Shown here piece by piece: positions 60,246 to 64,000 of a stretch of 64,000 nt of DNA. The notes beneath the pieces are model-generated. The model saw nothing but the letters and a program-made list of their open reading frames with translations, had not been told where the DNA came from and did not search any database. Location of the stretch: positions 1 through 64,000 of the forward strand of contig JNDT01002330.1 in assembly GCA_000697055.1 (NCBI GenBank), in the 5' to 3' direction. Position 1 is the stretch's first letter, and every line of letters starts with the position of its first letter. The DNA comes from Saksenaea vasiformis B4078. Lineage: Eukaryota > Mucoromycota > Mucoromycetes > Mucorales > Saksenaeaceae. Position numbers and translations under genes: made by a program.

Positions 60246-63200
60246 AGTGTTCTATAGTGCTGGTGGTCGTATGTTGCAGGAATGGTTCCAGCGTCCCCCG
60301 TTTTTCGGACAGGAGGTTAGAGGCGCCTGCAAGGGCGATCGATCATGCTGCTTGATCGTCTCGATTACGACAAGTATATCCAGCTGCAAAAGACGGACAC
60401 AACCGATTGCAACACTGAAGGACATCATGACAAGTGACATTCTTCATTTCACCTTTGATACGACGACGTACCGCGGAAGACTTCGTCGGTTGGTCACAGA
60501 AAATACATGTCTTTGATGACCTGAACTCATTGGTCATGGCTACTGGTATGTGCCGGTGATGTTGCTCACGCTATCTTCTTAACCACCTCGTCGTAGATGC
60601 CCACCTATGGTTGACCCTACTCCTGTGCCACTGGTCCCAATGCAAGATACGGGCAGGATATCCGAGGACGTAGGATTGCTGGATTTAACAAATTGTCGTT
60701 CTTTAGATGCAAGTATAGCGTACGCCCGTTTGTTGCGGAGCTGTTGAGTTCTCGCTTTGTGGTTTGCCCTCCGAGAACGATAGAAATCACGTAACGGGTT
60801 GCGTGCATCACGACGTTTCTGGAAACGCACAGTGAGTTTCCTAATAAATGGAGCACAATCTCTTACCTTCTGTGCAGCAAGAACGTCATCTGCTGTGGTA
60901 GATTCCAAAGGAAATTTTCCCAAATCCTCTTCAATATTTAGAACAGATCGATTAAGCTAACAGAACCATCAGTGTCACGATCGGTCAACCGCTGTAACTG
61001 ACCTTTTTTCTTCGCTCACGATTTCGAGCGTGCTTCCTTGTGAAAGTTATTTCGTGCAATCTTTCGGCATTCAGCCTAAATGGTTGCGGAATTTTCATAT
61101 CTTCTACGGTCAAAGGCACCTGCTGTGTAGCGTCCAACTCTTCAAGAGCACTCTACTTGTTGTAGAGATCCATATGAAATTTGTATTTCTCTGTTGTCAG
61201 CGGTACGGTTACCGACATCGTGCAGATTCCATAGTCGGTACCGGCAAACATCAATGATCTCTTATCGTCACTTTCTGCCAATAGATTGCTGATATCTAGA
61301 CGTTCAACGGAATCACAGCAGCGTGGATTATCCCACGAGGTTGGCGTAGTCATTTTTGGGGGCTCTTTCGGCGGACCAGGATCTTTTGGTTGCCGCTTTA
61401 TCTTTCGAACCAATGAATAATTGCTGCACTTTGTACTCACCTTATTCAAAAAGTATCTGTCTTGTTTGAGATTTGCTAACTCTTTTTGGCTTTTTAGCAG
61501 CGACAACTGTTGATTGTTCCGCGCCTGTCGCGCACTGGCCAATCGATCAGATTCATCTCTTCCGGGCGAACGGCCTTCCAAACGCGAGTTATTATACTCG
61601 TTCTTCATTTCGTGCACCATGCGAGTATTCGTTTGTAATGTCTTATTTTCGCTACGAATAATTGCTTGCTTATGTTTGATTCGTTCATTGACTGCTTCAA
61701 TACGCTCTTCGATGGCTTCCTTCGAGAAGTTGTGGTCGATTCTTTCACGTTTTGACCATTTCGTCTTTCGTCGTTCATCGTACTTGGAAGAGGCTGGCTG
61801 CCGTCCCCGCAGTGACTACTTGTCCATCGAGGATCGCTGTACCAGAAGTAGTGATTGTTAGTCGATGCACAAATTCTAATCCATGCGCTCGGCATACTGC
61901 TTCAATTTTGCTTTGGTCAAAAAAGATATATAGCATCACTTCCTTCTTGATACGCGCTTCGTGAACCGATGTGCTGGGGTTGCCTTCTCGTTCGCAAACT
62001 TCGAAGCTACCTTTTCAGCAGAAAATCTCGTATATGGATGATTCGTCCAAGTGCAAGCTATGGATTGACGCTAGCGATACGGTAGGAACCATTGCTTGAC
62101 AGAAATGTTCGTATCCTGCTGCTCGTAAGATAGCATTTCCGATGAATACGAATGGCGCTTGTAGTAAGAAGTGATCAAAGACCCCGTCCTCGATCTTTCT
62201 AGGCAGATAAGGCCGCTGCTTATTGGCGAGATCCCTAATTACTTCAACTTCTCTAGCTGTCAAGTATTTTGTATGTGCCGCATCTTGCACATACTTGTCT
62301 GTCACATCGCCTTCAAATTCTGAGGACAGTAGAAGTTATTTCATAATTGCTTTCAATACGTTTAGCCTTGCGCGTGAAGGTTCTTTAACTTCTTTTTCCA
62401 CCGCCTTCTCTTCATCTTCCTCTTCCTTCTCTCCCTCTTCCTCAGCGGGTTCCACCCATTCCTCACAGATATTCGCAATTTCACAATCAGTCAAGTCTTG
62501 TTTATCTAGTAGAGAAATAACACAGTCAGGTACCTATCAGACCCGGTAAAGTTGAGTTAGCTACAATTGTTGTCTTTCCTCTAGAGATGACCCACCTGGA
62601 CATTTTCCGTGTCATTCGAGTGGACTTCGCCACTGCCCTCGGAGATCCTCTCAGTTTCAGGAACTTCGCAAATCGCGGCATCCTGGTGATAAAATCATCA
62701 CATTAGTTGTAGCTGCGTCGTAGTTTCTTTATACATACCTCTTCAAGCGTCTGTAACAACGTGCCAAACGTATAAATCCTTTCGAGTGACCTTTCCGTCT
62801 TCCCTTCATGGCTTGTTTGTAAGCCAGCAGCCAACTCTTTCATTCCTTTCCGTATTCCTCACTTGCACCTCTTTTTACTTGGCGTAGCAGGTACTTCAAG
62901 CTTCTCACCTTTGCGTGCGTTTCTTTCCTCAGTCAGTTTAGCACGGTATGCCATCCATTTCGCTTCACGATTGGGCGCAAAATGGATCCGGAGGAGTACC
63001 CGGCACACGTGCTCCAAAGTCTTGTGAAAGACGCTTCCTCCTCACATGTTTTTCACATTGGTGGCGTATTCTCGGATTGCGGTTACAATCGTTGTAGATA
63101 TTTTTGTGGCGGTGGAGCGACGTTGATTTCACCCAACTTTTGCATAATTGCGTCCAACTGTGGTGCTTGTCGAGGTGGCACCTGCTGCGAGTCATGAAAT

Positions 63201-64000
63201 ATGAATGGAGAAATTGCAGATGATTCTGCGAAAGGATATCGTAAGAATCATAGGCCTTGCTTTTTGTTACTATCAGATAGTTCTGTAGTCCAGGATCTAG
63301 TGGCAGCACGACATTGTTGGTACTATTTGTGTCTCGCTTGACAAATTCTTTCGGAAATACAGATGACATGTCAAATTCCTTTCTGCTACCTGTGTCGATT
63401 CGTACAGAAGGAAAGCCTTTACGGGAATACTGCAATAGACTCAAGTACGCTATCATAGACAGCTCTGAAATGTCATTTGTCAACTCGATCGCAGTTTCGA
63501 GTATTATAGCTGAAAGTTTTTCCCTTGCTTCTTTAGAAAGATCTTCGCGAAAGATCTGCGTCACAGGTACAGTGCAGGTTTTGAACTTTGGCTGAAGTTT
63601 GCTGGCCTTTTCTGCTTTCTTCTTTCCCTTCTTATCCTTCTGCTGGGATGTGCTTCCTTCAGGAGCGTCTTTTCGTACCTATTGATGCGTATCTTGAAAG
63701 TTCTTCACGACACATACTTGCCATCGCTCAAGGTAGTTGTAGTTTATTGTTGCTATTGTGCTCTTGATCTGTGGAACAGTGACGCTCAAGTCCTGCGTAT
63801 GCTTTACAATCTCTACAGCTTTGAGAAGTACTCCCCTCGGCAGTCTTTCGACACTAATGACACTATCCCATATAGTACCGTAATTTTCTTCGTCGGGTCT
63901 TTTCCGTATTTCCTCTTCCAGTCGATTCTTCATGGATTGATAGAGTATATCTTCGCAAAGGTCTGTCTGAAGCAATTCTGTTCGCTTTCTTTTTTTCACT
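60246..64000 (-). pseudogene. degenerate Fanzor/TnpB-like gene (RuvC plus OrfB-type zinc ribbon), partial at right edge
   Basis: Reading the minus strand leftward from the window edge, long protein-like blocks occur in shifting frames. They are an N-terminal helical region (63.2-64.0 kb), an acidic Glu-rich linker (near 62.4 kb), a block with FVFIGNAILRAAGYEHFC (62.1 kb), a basic coiled region (61.45-61.8 kb), a RuvC-I-like FAGTDYGICTMS (Asp codon 61234-61236), a Gly-rich TGTGVGSTIGGHLRRGG (60.6 kb), and a terminal EFRSSKTCIFC ... LQCCNRLC zinc ribbon ending in NRDDQAA (RuvC-III-like Asp). This order matches TnpB/Fanzor nucleases. Lesions include in-frame stops at 62015-62017, 61153-61155, near 60565 and at 60343-60345, and frameshifts near 63.19, 63.11, 61.80 and 60.58 kb. 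A 39-nt intron-like gap lies at 63680-63718. It is therefore almost certainly inactive. The first 1.4 kb could belong to a separate element. Confidence 0.7.

Overview
The window is nuclear DNA of a filamentous fungus, most likely Mucoromycota (Mucorales-like). The grounds are short spliceosomal introns (mostly 45-80 nt with GTAAGT-like donors and TAG/CAG acceptors), AT-rich spacers full of homopolymer and CT/GA runs, fungal versions of housekeeping proteins, and a decayed RuvC/zinc-ribbon (Fanzor/TnpB-like) gene. No genus is assigned. Every long gene model was rebuilt by joining exons at visible splice sites and checking that the reading frame closes. || Layout: 1-2.7 kb holds a possible transposon end and no convincing gene. 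At 2.7-6.5 kb (+) is a self-sufficient P450-reductase fusion with an extra N-terminal domain. At 6.9-11.4 kb (-) is COPI alpha. At 13.2-15.1 kb (+) is an orphan ATP-grasp-like protein. At 17.5-19.4 kb (-) is a DNAJC7-type TPR/J co-chaperone. At 20.1-21.7 kb (+) is a double BTB/T1 protein. At 23.5 kb (+) is a small zinc-finger protein and at 25.4-26.8 kb (+) a ten-finger TFIIIA. At 27.6-28.7 kb (-) is a wax-synthase-like MBOAT. At 29.4 kb (+) is a secreted acidic Kex2-type precursor. At 29.9-31.2 kb (-) is uracil-DNA glycosylase and at 31.8-36.5 kb (-) condensin SMC2. At 39.3-41.4 kb (+) is a divergent PTR2-family transporter inside a gene-poor stretch. At 42.6-44.9 kb (+) is AIP1, at 45.1-46.2 kb (+) RPS19, at 47.9-49.6 kb (-) a PAK/STE20-like kinase, at 51.3-52.9 kb (-) an unknown Ser-rich protein, at 54.6-57.2 kb (+) SEC63 and at 58.5-59.9 kb (-) ESS2/Bis1. 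From 60.2 kb to the right edge (-) lies the degenerate Fanzor/TnpB-like pseudogene. || Most genes are single-copy housekeeping functions: secretory pathway (COPA, SEC63), chromosome and DNA maintenance (SMC2, UNG), RNA and ribosome production (TFIIIA, RPS19, ESS2) and actin turnover (AIP1). Nothing looks like a biosynthetic cluster or defence island. The less ordinary items are the domain-extended P450 fusion, the orphan ATP-grasp-like protein, the Kex2-type secreted precursor, the transporter lacking the usual proton-coupling motif, two GC-AG introns, and the decayed RNA-guided-nuclease-like element.
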